A stretch of DNA of 58,726 nucleotides from Deltaproteobacteria bacterium (GTDB lineage: Bacteria > Myxococcota_A > Polyangia > GCA-2747355 > JADLHG01), in contig JADLHG010000070.1 of assembly GCA_020848905.1 (NCBI GenBank), positions 1 through 58,726 of the forward strand. Reading direction: 5' to 3'. The translations under genes were made by a program, and so were the position numbers. The notes beneath the pieces were generated by a model. That model did not search any database. It worked only from the letters and a program-made list of their open reading frames with translations, and was not told where the DNA came from. Positions 1 through 8,964 of this stretch are shown here, piece after piece (within the stretch, counting starts at the first letter, position 1; the number at the start of each line of letters is the position of its first letter).

Positions 1-1480
1 AGAGTCCCTCGCAGCGCGCGCGCACCAGCGTTCCCGGCGGGACCGGGGTCGAACGCGCCACCTCGAGCGCCGTCCCGCTGCCGCACTCGCTGCGCGAGAT
101 GACCCTCCAGCAGGGGCACGGGTCGCAAGGTCCCGCGAGCGCCTTGCAGGCCTCGAGCTTCGCCGCTCCACCTCCCGGACGCACATCCTCGACCACGCAG
201 TTCACCTGCGGGCCCGGGGCGGAGTCGGTGTCCTTGAGCGCCTGAAGGCAGGCCGCACCGAGCTTGTCCCGCACGAGCTGCCCCACCCGCGCCATGATCG
301 GCACGAAGTCGGTCGTGCAGATCGGCGCCAGGAACGAACCCTGGCCGAGCCCGCTCACCACGGACCAGAGGCGAACGGACGGCGACGCGTTGACCAACGT
401 GCCCTTCGCGCCGCAGCTCGGGGCGAGCCCGGGCATCGTGCCCTCCTTGATGACCTCGACCGGCTCCGGAGGGCCGGCGATGGCCACGAGCGCGGCCTGT
501 CCGCCGGGCTTGAGGCCCTTGAGGAAGCTGACGTACTCCTGCACCTTGAAAAGGTACTCCTGCGACGGGACGCAGTTCTTGCGCGGACCGAGCTTGTTGC
601 GGTCGTTCACGTCGCACGTCACGCCGAACTCGAAGCAGCGAAACGAGTTGAGCGGGCCGAGCGGGTCGCTGAGACCGTGCTGGCTCGGATCGAAGAGCGT
701 CGTGTTCGCCGCCGAGCAGTCGTCCTCGTCGGTGACGAGCAGCACCACGAGCGGCGCCTCGGCGCGCAGGAACCCGCGGTTCACCCCCTTTTGCGGATCG
801 AGGGCCAGGCGCATGGCCTGGAGCTGGTGTTCGAAGCCGCACCCGCCCGTGCCGAGCTGCGCGATGCACGAGAAGCCCTGGGTGATCTGCGCCACCGCGT
901 CGCCGGCGCTCGGCACGTTGGTCTTGCCGTCGGCGTACTCGATCCACGGCAGCGACGGCGGCGTGCACTCCGCGATCCGGGGCTTGCTCTGCAGCCGACC
1001 CCCGTCCCCTCCCTTGGTCATGCAGGTGGGCAGGCCGTAGTCCGCCGCCCCGAGGTCCGTCGAGACGACCCCGATGCGGAGCGACGGAAGCCCTCCCGGC
1101 AGGAGCGCCATGGAGGTCACGAGCTGGGGCCAGGCCTTCGCCAGGAGCGACTGCTCCTCGGCCATGGTGTTCGAGTTGTCCACCACGACGAGGAAGTCCA
1201 CCGCGCGCTGCGGGTTCACCGTGAAGAAGTGGTCCTTCTGTCGCGGCACGACGGGCGGGTCCCCGGACTGGGCGTCGGTCGAGGAGCCGCCGTCGCCGCC
1301 GAGGCTCGGACAGACGCTCGTCCCCCGGCACCCCGGGTCGGCGCAGTCCACCAGGCGGTCTCCGTCGTTGTCCACGAGATCGGAGCACTGCGCGTTACCG
1401 TGCTCGTAGTCCTCCTCGGCCGCCTTGCAGCCCGGGGCGAGCGCGAGGGCCACGCCGAGCCACGCGATGCGAACGCGCAT
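1..1480 (-). CDS. VWA-domain lipoprotein (3' end beyond window)
   Basis: This is a minus-strand gene whose C-terminus lies beyond base 1; about 493 codons are present. ATG at 1480 is preceded by a strong AAGGAGGAGC ribosome site. Residues 1-18 form a lipoprotein signal ending APGC, with Cys18 as the acylation site. Residues 32-51 carry a Cys/Asp-rich DNDGD segment like the calcium-binding thrombospondin-type motifs common in myxobacterial surface proteins. A von Willebrand A domain starts near residue 93 (VDFLVVVD); its metal-site motif reads D101-N-S-N-T105 rather than the usual DxSxS. A later 'LLVTDEDDC' strand also fits VWA. The rest is Cys-rich. It probably sits in the outer membrane facing periplasm or outside; the ligand is unknown. 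The family call is firm, the function is not. Confidence 0.85.
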   Translation of the reverse strand, partial: MRVRIAWLGVALALAPGCKAAEEDYEHGNAQCSDLVDNDGDRLVDCADPGCRGTSVCPSLGGDGGSSTDAQSGDPPVVPRQKDHFFTVNPQRAVDFLVVVDNSNTMAEEQSLLAKAWPQLVTSMALLPGGLPSLRIGVVSTDLGAADYGLPTCMTKGGDGGRLQSKPRIAECTPPSLPWIEYADGKTNVPSAGDAVAQITQGFSCIAQLGTGGCGFEHQLQAMRLALDPQKGVNRGFLRAEAPLVVLLVTDEDDCSAANTTLFDPSQHGLSDPLGPLNSFRCFEFGVTCDVNDRNKLGPRKNCVPSQEYLFKVQEYVSFLKGLKPGGQAALVAIAGPPEPVEVIKEGTMPGLAPSCGAKGTLVNASPSVRLWSVVSGLGQGSFLAPICTTDFVPIMARVGQLVRDKLGAACLQALKDTDSAPGPQVNCVVEDVRPGGGAAKLEACKALAGPCDPCPCWRVISRSECGSGTALEVARSTPVPPGTLVRARCEGL

Positions 1481-1558
1481 GCAAGCTCCTCCTTCCTCTT
1501 TCCGTGACGAGCGTCGTCTGTCTACCGCGGACCGCGGAGATGCCGTATCGTAGCGCGC

Positions 1559-2143
1559 ATGCAGGGCGAGGCGCCACGAATCCATCCCACCGCCACCGTG
1601 GACCCGGGCGCCGTCATCGGTGAGGAGACGCGCGTCTGGCACTACAGCCACGTCATGGCCGGCGCCCGCATCGGCGCGCGGTGCGTGCTCGGCCAGAACG
1701 TGTTCGTGGCCAGCGGCGCGACCGTCGGCAACGGGGTCAAGATCCAGAATAACGTCTCGATCTACGACGGCGTCTTCCTCGAGGACGACGTCTTCTGCGG
1801 TCCGTCGATGGTCTTCACGAACGTGATCGATCCGCGGGCCTTCATCGAACGTAAGAACGAGTACCGCCCGACGCGCGTCGGCCGCGGCGCGACCCTCGGC
1901 GCGAACGCGACCGTCCTCTGCGGGCACACCATCGGTCCCTACGCGATGGTCGGGGCTGGCGCTGTCGTGACGCACGATCTGCCGGCCCACGCGCTGGCGG
2001 TAGGAGTCCCCGCGCGCCAGGTCGGCTGGGTCTGCCGCTGCGGCGTGCGGCTTCCCGAGGCGGGCGCGACTCTGGCCTGCGAGGCCTGCGGAGCGAGCTA
2101 TCGCCTGGTCTCGGGGCACCTCGAAGCGGAGCAGCGGACGTGA
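1559..2143 (+). CDS. wbpD: Left-handed beta-helix N-acetyltransferase (WbpD/WlbB-like)
   Basis: This 194-residue hexapeptide-repeat acyltransferase has repeated [IV]GxxxxI turns along residues 10-150 (for example [14 protein letters not shown]). It ends in a small zinc-ribbon-like tail with CRCG and CEAC pairs, as in WbpD/WlbB proteins. Those enzymes acetylate the 3-amino group of UDP-2-acetamido-3-amino-hexuronic acid from acetyl-CoA during O-antigen or capsule sugar synthesis. The stop overlaps the next gene's GTG start (GTGA at 2140-2143), so the two are translationally coupled, and the partner is the expected dehydrogenase type. The aminotransferase (WbpE/WlbC) that would complete the pathway is not in the window. 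The related dTDP-sugar acetyltransferases cannot be excluded. Confidence 0.85.
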   Translation: MQGEAPRIHPTATVDPGAVIGEETRVWHYSHVMAGARIGARCVLGQNVFVASGATVGNGVKIQNNVSIYDGVFLEDDVFCGPSMVFTNVIDPRAFIERKNEYRPTRVGRGATLGANATVLCGHTIGPYAMVGAGAVVTHDLPAHALAVGVPARQVGWVCRCGVRLPEAGATLACEACGASYRLVSGHLEAEQRT

Positions 2144-3162
2144 GCGGCAAAGAACCGGTGAACGTGGCCGTGCTGGGTGCCGGATACTGGGGGCGCAACT
2201 ACGTGCGCAACCTGTCCGGGCTGCCCGAGGCGCGCCTTTCGTGGGTCTGCGACCTCGACCCCCGGGCCCGCGAGCGCGCCGCGACCGTCGCCCCCGAGGC
2301 GCAGGTCACCGCCGACTTCACGCAGATGCTCTCGGACCCCGCGGTGCAGGCCGTGGTCATCGCCACCAACGCCGCGCACCATCACGGCCACGGCCTGGCC
2401 GCGCTGCGCGCCGGCAAGCACGTGCTCGTCGAGAAGCCGATGGCCACCTCGGTGCGCGACGCGGAGGAGCTGGTACGCGCCTCCGAGGAGTACGAACGCA
2501 TCCTGATGGTCGGGCACCTGATGCTCTACCATCCGGCCGTCGAGCGACTGCGCGCGATGGTGCAGGGCGGCGAGCTCGGGAAGATTCACTACCTCTACGC
2601 GCTGCGGGTGAACCTCGGGCAGATCCGGAGCGACGAGAACGCGCTCTGGAGCTTCGGCCCCCACGACCTCAGCATCATCCGCTACCTCCTCGGCGCCGAG
2701 CCCGAGAGCATCTCGGCGCGCGGGCAGGCCTACCTGCGCGCCGGCGTCGAGGACGTGGTCTTCGTGAACGTGGCCTTCCGCGACCACACCATGGCGCAGA
2801 TCCAGCTGAGCTGGCTCGATCCCCACAAGGAGCGGCGGCTCACCGTCGTGGGCTCGCGCAAGATGGTGGTCTTCGACGACGTGCATCCGACGGAGAAGCT
2901 CCGCCTCTTCGACAAGGGCTTCGACCGTCCCCCCGAGTACGACTCGTACGGCGATTACCTCTCGCTGCGCAACGGCGACATCCACATCCCGCGCGTGGCC
3001 ATGACCGAGCCGCTCACCGCGGAGTGTCGCCACTTCCTGCAAGCCGTGTCCGACGGTACCAGCGTGCGCTCGCCCGGCCACGAGGGGCTCGAGGTGGTGC
3101 GCCTTCTGGAAGCGGCGCAGCAATCGCTCGAGGCCGGGGGCGTGCCGGTCCGCTTTTCCTGA
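2140..3162 (+). CDS. Gfo/Idh/MocA-family sugar-nucleotide dehydrogenase
   Basis: This is a 340-residue NAD(P)-dependent oxidoreductase starting at GTG 2140, inside the upstream stop. A Rossmann GAGYWG motif lies at residues 13-18 and the family EKP motif at 98-100 (HVLVEKP). A GPHDLSI segment supplies the likely catalytic His. The length is normal for the family. Next to a WbpD-like acetyltransferase, the best guess is a WbpB/WlbA-like enzyme oxidising C3 of a UDP-N-acetylhexuronic acid before transamination. Other Gfo/Idh/MocA substrates remain possible because the family is broad. The gene forms a two-gene operon with the acetyltransferase. Confidence 0.85.
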   Translation: MSGKEPVNVAVLGAGYWGRNYVRNLSGLPEARLSWVCDLDPRARERAATVAPEAQVTADFTQMLSDPAVQAVVIATNAAHHHGHGLAALRAGKHVLVEKPMATSVRDAEELVRASEEYERILMVGHLMLYHPAVERLRAMVQGGELGKIHYLYALRVNLGQIRSDENALWSFGPHDLSIIRYLLGAEPESISARGQAYLRAGVEDVVFVNVAFRDHTMAQIQLSWLDPHKERRLTVVGSRKMVVFDDVHPTEKLRLFDKGFDRPPEYDSYGDYLSLRNGDIHIPRVAMTEPLTAECRHFLQAVSDGTSVRSPGHEGLEVVRLLEAAQQSLEAGGVPVRFS

Positions 3163-3226
3163 ACCTCTCCGCGGCATCTCCAACAATCGCTGGATTTCTC
3201 CCGCGCGCATCGCTACAGTGCCGCGC

Positions 3227-5065
3227 ATGAAGCACGTGGTCTTCGCTTCGTGTCGTGGTCCTTCCCTCCTCCTCCTGGCCCTGACGCTCCTCGGTTGCGA
3301 GCCGCCGCCCGACCGAACCGGTCGCCCGCCGGACGATCCTTCGACCGTCACCTTTCCGCTCGCACGGGATCCGCTCGACGCGGATCATCCGTATCCGGCC
3401 ACGCGGCAGCTCGACCCCGCGACGGGGCGCTGGCGTCTCTCCCGGGGCGCGCTGGCCTTCACCACCGGAGCTCCAGTCAAGACGCGGGAGCTCTTCGCCC
3501 GCCTCGAGACCGAGCTCGGCGAGCTCGACGGCGTGGGGGCCACGGCGGTGGTGCGCATCCCGTACCGCGGAAGCCTCGTGAAGGAGTCTCTCGCCGCGGC
3601 GGTGCGAGTCCTGCCGCTCGGGGGCGGTCCGGCGGTGGCCGTCGAGGCGCGCCTCGAGGGGCAGACGCTCGAGCTCCGTCCGCAGGGGAGCTGGTCGAGC
3701 GGCGCGAGCTACGCGGTGCTGGTCCTCGCGGGCCAGCCCGGCGGCGCGCTCTCCTGCACGCCGGACGAGACGGTGAAGGAGCTCCTCGGCACCGAACCGC
3801 TCGCCGACCCCTCGTTGCGCGAGGAGCGACGACGCCTCGCTCCGCTCCTCGCCGCGAGCGGCCTCGCGCGCGAGCAGCTCTGCCTGGCCTTCACCTTTCG
3901 CGTGCAGGACACCGCCTTCGGCCTGCGCCAGCTACGGGAGCGGCTCGCCACGCTCGCGCGGACCCACGCGCCGCAGGTGACGATCACCGAGGTCGTTCCC
4001 GGGGCGCGGGTGAAGGGCCTCGAGGACGTGCGCGCCGTCGACCGCGTGCTCTACGGCACCTACCGCGCCCCCGAGCTGCGCGACGCACGCGGACACTTCA
4101 TCCCCGCGCGGGTCACCGGGGGCGAGGAGCCGCCCTACGTGGAGCTCCGCTTCGGCCTCGCGCTGCCGCGACGTGCGCAGCCCGGGTCCGGCCCCTTCCC
4201 CGTGGTGATGGGCATCCACGGCTTCGGCGGCAGCATCGACACCACGCTCCCGCTCTACGCGCGCTACCTGGCGGAAGCGGGCTTCGCCTACCTGACCATC
4301 GACGGCGTGGACCACGGCAGTCGCTCGAACGGCACGCCGGCGGAGATCACCTTCCTCGACGCGTCCGACCTGCGGCGCACGCGCGACCGCTTCCGACAGA
4401 CCCTCGCCGACCTGTACCAGCTCCGGCTGACCGTGGCGGCCGGCTCCTTCGTCGACGGAGAGCGCCAGCTCCTCATGCGCACGCGCGTGCGGTGGTCGGG
4501 GGGCTCGTACGGCGGCATCATGGGCACGATGCTCGCGGCCCTCGACCCGGAGCTCGAGGCCGCGCACGTCGAGGCCTGCGGCGGCCCCTGGCGCGACGTG
4601 ATGCTCCACACCGCCGCCTCGTCGATCCTGGACATGTTCGTGGCGGTGCAGCTCGGCATGTCCCCGGGCGACCCACGCTTCCGCGGACTCATCCGGCGCT
4701 ACCTCGAGCTGGCGCAGTGGGTGCTCGACGCCGGCGACGTGTCGGCCGCAGCCCAGCACGTCCTCCGGCAGCCGCTCGACGGTCGCCCGCACCGCCGCCT
4801 GCTCATGCAGTACTGGCTCGGAGATCAGCTCATGCCGCGGCAGGCGAGCGACCTCCTCGCCGACGCGCTCGGCGCCCCGGCCAACCGCACGCTGGAGAAC
4901 GCCGAGGGGGTGATCGGCATCTGGCGCTACGACGTGACCGAATGGGGCCTCACCCCGGGCACCGAAGCCCACGGCGCCTTCTGGCGCATTCCCGCCGCGC
5001 GCGCGCAGGCCGTGCGCTTTCTCAGCTCCTTCGGCACGAGCATCACGCCGCCCGATCGCAACTGA
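3227..5065 (+). CDS. Alpha/beta-hydrolase lipoprotein, extracellular-lipase-like
   Basis: The product is 612 residues from ATG 3227; a GTG nine bases upstream is also possible. The N-terminus is a lipoprotein signal ending LTLLGC. The first half is a beta-rich region, as in bacterial virulence-factor-lipase N-terminal domains. The second half has an alpha/beta-hydrolase core: the oxyanion-hole segment HGFGGS, a TIDGVDHG strand, and the nucleophile elbow GGSYGG (G-x-S-x-G). A late His for the triad is plausible (GTEAHGAFWR) but was not proved by alignment. It probably hydrolyses esters at the cell surface. It stands alone, in the same direction as its neighbours. A short GC-rich hairpin (5067-5079) follows the stop. 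Confidence 0.75.
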   Translation: MKHVVFASCRGPSLLLLALTLLGCEPPPDRTGRPPDDPSTVTFPLARDPLDADHPYPATRQLDPATGRWRLSRGALAFTTGAPVKTRELFARLETELGELDGVGATAVVRIPYRGSLVKESLAAAVRVLPLGGGPAVAVEARLEGQTLELRPQGSWSSGASYAVLVLAGQPGGALSCTPDETVKELLGTEPLADPSLREERRRLAPLLAASGLAREQLCLAFTFRVQDTAFGLRQLRERLATLARTHAPQVTITEVVPGARVKGLEDVRAVDRVLYGTYRAPELRDARGHFIPARVTGGEEPPYVELRFGLALPRRAQPGSGPFPVVMGIHGFGGSIDTTLPLYARYLAEAGFAYLTIDGVDHGSRSNGTPAEITFLDASDLRRTRDRFRQTLADLYQLRLTVAAGSFVDGERQLLMRTRVRWSGGSYGGIMGTMLAALDPELEAAHVEACGGPWRDVMLHTAASSILDMFVAVQLGMSPGDPRFRGLIRRYLELAQWVLDAGDVSAAAQHVLRQPLDGRPHRRLLMQYWLGDQLMPRQASDLLADALGAPANRTLENAEGVIGIWRYDVTEWGLTPGTEAHGAFWRIPAARAQAVRFLSSFGTSITPPDRN

Positions 5066-5262
5066 GGGCCCGGTGGGCCGCGCCGAGGCGGGCTCCTGCG
5101 GGACTAGGGACCGCTGACCCCAGCGCGAGCGGCGGCAGTGGCCAGGCTCGGCTCCTCGGGCCGTCGTCGGCGCCCGCGGCAACTCGTCGAGATCGTGGGG
5201 CCTCTCCAACGGTCGGGGCCGGCACGCGCATTGCTCTAGGTCAGTCCCGACCGGAGCTACCG

Positions 5263-5796
5263 ATGCCACGATCACGCGCTCACCTGGGACTCCTGCTGCT
5301 GGCCTCGCTCGGCCTCCTCGGCGCGCCGCGCGAAGCGAGCGCCGCCGGCGCCACCGAAGGCCTGGCCGAGCAGATGCAGCACCTCAACTCGCCCCTCTTC
5401 AACCTGCGGGCCCTGAGCCCGCACGAGCAGCAGCGCCTGGTCGGCGAGCACCGCCAGGCTCTCTACCGCCTCGCGCGTCGCCACGGGTGGCGTCCGACGG
5501 AGGGCCCGCGCGCGGGGCACCCTCCCGTCACCTCCGACGAGGTGCTGAAGGACGCCCTCTTCACGGCCGCCGACTACGCCTGGCGCGCGAGCCACGGCCG
5601 CATCGCCGTGCTGCGCATGGTGCGCACCGTGGCCGAGCTGATCTCGGCCGCGCTCTGGGAAGTGCAGCTCACCGCCGAGGCCATCGCCGGCCATCCCCGA
5701 CAGGGCCTCGAGGCCGACCCCGACTGGCAGGCCGACCGCCAGGTGGAGCGCCTCCTCGGCCCCTCTCCCCGCCCCGAGACCTTGAGCCGCCTGTAG
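5263..5796 (+). CDS. Small exported protein of unknown function
   Basis: This 177-residue protein has a clear Sec signal peptide: a basic start, an LGLLLLASLGLLG core, and a cleavage region near AREASA-AG. The mature part is mostly helical and charged, with no Cys and no motif recognised. A GGAG ribosome site precedes ATG 5263. The 197 bases between the previous stop and this start contain no ORF that looks real. Function is unknown. Confidence 0.65.
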   Translation: MPRSRAHLGLLLLASLGLLGAPREASAAGATEGLAEQMQHLNSPLFNLRALSPHEQQRLVGEHRQALYRLARRHGWRPTEGPRAGHPPVTSDEVLKDALFTAADYAWRASHGRIAVLRMVRTVAELISAALWEVQLTAEAIAGHPRQGLEADPDWQADRQVERLLGPSPRPETLSRL

Positions 5797-5833
5797 CCGT
5801 CGAAGAGGTGATCGCTCGGAGGACCTCGCCCCA

Positions 5834-5865
5834 CTAGGTGGTCAAGCCCATCGCTGACCACCTAG
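5834..5865. promoter_or_regulatory. Perfect 11-bp inverted repeat before the propeller gene
   Basis: Arms CTAGGTGGTCA (5834-5844) and TGACCACCTAG (5855-5865) are exact reverse complements around a 10-base loop. The right arm ends at the base before the GAGGGAGG-type ribosome site of the gene starting at 5875. No T-run follows, so an intrinsic terminator is unlikely. An operator or an mRNA hairpin controlling translation is more likely. The symmetry is seen directly; the role is inferred. Confidence 0.5.
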
Positions 5866-5874
5866 AGGGAGGCC

Positions 5875-8800
5875 ATGCATCACGTCACGCGTCGTGCCCG
5901 CGTCCGTCGTCTTCTCGCCCTTCGCCCCTTTCGCCCCGCACCTTCGCTGATGTCCGGCCTGCTCGGCCTGCTCGGCCTGCTCGGCCTCGTGGCACGCGCC
6001 GGGGCGCAGACGCCGCCGCCGAGCGCGGGCTGGCCCACGGTGGCCGGCACGCCGCAGCGCACGAGCTGGACCACCGACGAGGTGAGCGGCGCGCTGAAGG
6101 TGGATTGGTACCGGCCCATCGAGGCCTATATCGATCAAAAGGTGCAGGTGATCGCCACGGCGGGGAAGGTCTACCTTTCCACGTCGAAGGGGCTCTACGC
6201 CTTCGACGCCGCCACGGGCGCGCTGGCCTTCCGCTACGACACCGAGCTCCCGCTCGGCCACTCCCCGACGGTGGCGGGGGGCGTGGCGTACGTCGGCGGC
6301 TACGACAAGAAGCTCCACGCCGTGGACGCGACGACCGGCAAGGCGCGCTGGGTCTTCGACGGCGCCCGCGCCGGCTTCAACACGAACCCGCTGGTCCTGG
6401 ACGGCCGCGTCTACGCCGGCTCGCGCGACGGCTACTTCTACGCGCTCGACGCCGCGACGGGGCGCCTCGTCTGGCAGTACCCACGCGCCGGGGAAGCGCC
6501 GCTCGGACCGATCATGCTCTCGGCGGCCCACGACGCGGGGACCCTCTACTTCGCCTCCAACAACATGTTCGCCTACGCGCTCCGGGCCAGCGACGGCACG
6601 CTCCTCTGGCGCTCGAGCAAGCTCCCGGGGCTGCAGCTCCAGTCCTTCTGGCCGGTGGTCTACGGCAACCTGGTGCTCTTCTCGACGGCCTTCGCCTACC
6701 GGCCGGGCAAGCCGGGCAAGGACAGCCTCGACGGGTTCCAGCTCCAGGACCTCTTTCCCGAGATGACCGAGGGGACGCTGGTCGGCACGGAGGTCACGCC
6801 CCCGGCCTGGGCGCAGGGCCGCACCACGCTGCGCGCAAGCCGCGTCACCGAGTACCTCGAGAAGCGACCCACGGCCACCGACCCGCGCAAGGGGAAGCCC
6901 TGGCGCCGCGTCGTGGTCGCGCTGAACAAGAGCACGGGCGTCGAGTACACCTACGACTCCGACGGTGACGGCAACCCCGAGTACCTCCCCGCCACCTTCT
7001 GGGGCACGGGCTCGGGCAACTACTACCCGCCCATCGTGGCGCCGAACGGCAACCTCTACTTCAACGGCGCGTGGCGCTGCTGCGGGGACGCGAAGGGGCG
7101 GGTCTACGCCTGGAACCCCGCCGACCCGGGGCTACTGGCCTACGCCGGCGGCTCGGCGCAGGGGGGCGGCGGCTTCGGCGCGCTCGCCGAACCACAAGCG
7201 CTCTCCGGAGCCGGAAGCACGATCTACCGCAGCATCTGCTGCGACCGGGTGCTCGACTGGTTCAAGACCACGCCCGGGCTGAATCCGGGGCAGGCGCAGG
7301 GGCAGGCCTACAGCTACGACCTCTCCAAGCTCGCCCCCGGCTACGACAGCATGTGGACCATCCTGCCCGGGTGGCCGCGTCTTCAGGGCTGGTACAAGGG
7401 GACCACGAGCAGCCCGAACGGCATCTACCACAACCACGGCGATCAGAACCCCGCCGTCCCGTACGGCGGGCGCGTCTTCATCCACCGGAGCAACGCGCTC
7501 ATCGCCTTCTCGCCGACGGGGGCGGGCACGGCGCATCCGCTGCTCCCCATCGTCGCGGCGACGGACGCGGTGAGCGCGCCGAGCGCAGACGAGCTCAAGG
7601 CGCGGCTGGCGAGCGAGGTGCGAAAGCTCGTCGACGCGGGGCACCTGCGCCCCGGCTACTACAATACCTCGCAGTTCGTGAACGCGGGCCCCCTCGACGC
7701 GTACTTCGAGAACCCGGGCGACACGCTCTACAGCCTGGCCCTCGCGTATCCCCACCTGCCGGCCGAGCTGCAGGGGCGCGTGAAGGCCTACCTCGAAAAT
7801 CAGGTGAAGACCTTCTTCGACCCCGCGATGCACGCCACCATCGGCTGGGCCACCGGCGCCGCGCGCGAGGACAGCGAGGTGCCGCCCGACATCGCGCCGC
7901 TCTTCGCGAGCTACCCGGCCAAGGCCGCGAGCCCCGGCTTCAGCTGGAGCTACCCGCCCTTCAACTTCTACGCGCTGGCGAAGGTGGCGGAGCGCGTCCC
8001 GGGGACGGACGTGGCCAAGCTCTACGCCCTCGCCAAGGGCAAGCTCCAGGTGCCGGTCTCGAACCTGGCCACCGACGACTGGTTCAAGCAGCGCCCCTAC
8101 GAACACAACGCCTGGATCGGCGGCTACGTGGGCTTCCTCGAGCTCCAGCAGCGCGCCGGGATGCAGACCACCGACGCCGCGCTCCGCACCCGCGTGCAGG
8201 CGGAGCTCGACCGCCTGCTCGCCCTGCGCAAGACGCTCTTCAGCAAGGACACCTACTGGATCCGGCCGGCGGAGAACTACTTCAACTACCACCGCAAGCA
8301 CCTGGACGTGGCGCGCAACTTCCTCTATCTCACGCCGCGCCTCGCCGAACATCTGGCGCGCGAGGTTCCCGCCGCCCGGGTCGCTCTGGCCGAGTACGAG
8401 TACCTCGCGCCCTACTGGTTCGTCTCGCGCTACGAGGCCACCAAGGGTGAGGGCGTGATGCAGCCGCTCTACGACGTGCCCGCGCTCTTCCAGGCGCGCG
8501 CGCTGCTGCTCAAGCAGAGCCGGCAAGCGCTCTACAAGGTCCTCGACGTGCCGGCCTTCGCCCGCGGAGACCTCTTCTACCTGCAGAACCTGACCCTCGC
8601 GATCGAGGCCTCCGACGACGGCAGCGCGCCGAAGCCACCGCTCCCCGACGGAGGCGGCGCCCCGGGTGGCGGCGGCTCGGGAGACGGCGGGCTCGCGGGC
8701 GGTCCCGGGGGCGGCGCGGGAGGCCAGGGCGGCCACGGCGACGGCGGCGCGAGCGGCGGGGCGAACGGTGGCGCGAACGGTGGCGCGACGGGGTCGGGCT

Positions 8801-8964
8801 CGAGCGGCGGCGCGGAGAGCGATCGCGCGCAGGCCGCCGGCGGCTGCGCGGTGGGAGCGGGGTCGCTGTCGATCGAGGGCGGGCTCGGGATCGGGATCTT
8901 GCTGCTCGCCTCGAGCAGGCGTCGATTCCTGGCAGCCCTCATTCGGCGCCGACGGCGCGCCTGA
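5875..8964 (+). CDS. PQQ-type beta-propeller surface protein with MYXO-CTERM-like tail
   Basis: The product is 1029 residues. An N-terminal signal has a core built from a 9-bp tandem repeat (LLG LLG LLG). Residues about 50-240 carry repeated PQQ/quinoprotein-type blades (GKVYLSTSKGLYAFDAATG; GVAYVGGYDKKLHAVDATTG; GRVYAGSRDGYFYALDAATG). The second half is helical and unrecognised. A Gly/Asn-rich linker, partly 12-bp repeats near 8757-8790, leads to the C-terminus: GGC, a hydrophobic helix, then RRRRR. This matches the MYXO-CTERM pattern recognised by myxosortases, implying transfer to a lipid anchor on the outer surface. No PQQ-dehydrogenase catalytic residues were identified, so a structural or binding role is as likely as an enzymatic one. 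Its last 26 bases overlap the convergent efflux-channel gene. Confidence 0.8.
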   Translation: MHHVTRRARVRRLLALRPFRPAPSLMSGLLGLLGLLGLVARAGAQTPPPSAGWPTVAGTPQRTSWTTDEVSGALKVDWYRPIEAYIDQKVQVIATAGKVYLSTSKGLYAFDAATGALAFRYDTELPLGHSPTVAGGVAYVGGYDKKLHAVDATTGKARWVFDGARAGFNTNPLVLDGRVYAGSRDGYFYALDAATGRLVWQYPRAGEAPLGPIMLSAAHDAGTLYFASNNMFAYALRASDGTLLWRSSKLPGLQLQSFWPVVYGNLVLFSTAFAYRPGKPGKDSLDGFQLQDLFPEMTEGTLVGTEVTPPAWAQGRTTLRASRVTEYLEKRPTATDPRKGKPWRRVVVALNKSTGVEYTYDSDGDGNPEYLPATFWGTGSGNYYPPIVAPNGNLYFNGAWRCCGDAKGRVYAWNPADPGLLAYAGGSAQGGGGFGALAEPQALSGAGSTIYRSICCDRVLDWFKTTPGLNPGQAQGQAYSYDLSKLAPGYDSMWTILPGWPRLQGWYKGTTSSPNGIYHNHGDQNPAVPYGGRVFIHRSNALIAFSPTGAGTAHPLLPIVAATDAVSAPSADELKARLASEVRKLVDAGHLRPGYYNTSQFVNAGPLDAYFENPGDTLYSLALAYPHLPAELQGRVKAYLENQVKTFFDPAMHATIGWATGAAREDSEVPPDIAPLFASYPAKAASPGFSWSYPPFNFYALAKVAERVPGTDVAKLYALAKGKLQVPVSNLATDDWFKQRPYEHNAWIGGYVGFLELQQRAGMQTTDAALRTRVQAELDRLLALRKTLFSKDTYWIRPAENYFNYHRKHLDVARNFLYLTPRLAEHLAREVPAARVALAEYEYLAPYWFVSRYEATKGEGVMQPLYDVPALFQARALLLKQSRQALYKVLDVPAFARGDLFYLQNLTLAIEASDDGSAPKPPLPDGGGAPGGGGSGDGGLAGGPGGGAGGQGGHGDGGASGGANGGANGGATGSGSSGGAESDRAQAAGGCAVGAGSLSIEGGLGIGILLLASSRRRFLAALIRRRRRA
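5956..5985 (+). repeat. 9-bp tandem repeat in signal-peptide core
   Basis: GGCCTGCTC occurs three times exactly (5956-5982) and then degenerates. It encodes Leu-Leu-Gly units in the hydrophobic core of the signal peptide. Unit gain or loss keeps frame, so slippage would change core length, not switch the gene off. Confidence 0.7.

Noticed and set aside
5067-5079. Short GC hairpin after the lipase-like gene
   Set aside because: A 5-bp stem with a 3-base loop and no T-run is common by chance at this GC content.
3250-5262. Long frame joined upstream of the small exported protein
   Set aside because: It overlaps the lipase-like gene in another frame and is Arg/Pro/Ala-rich. Only the part from ATG 5263, with a signal peptide and ribosome site, looks real.
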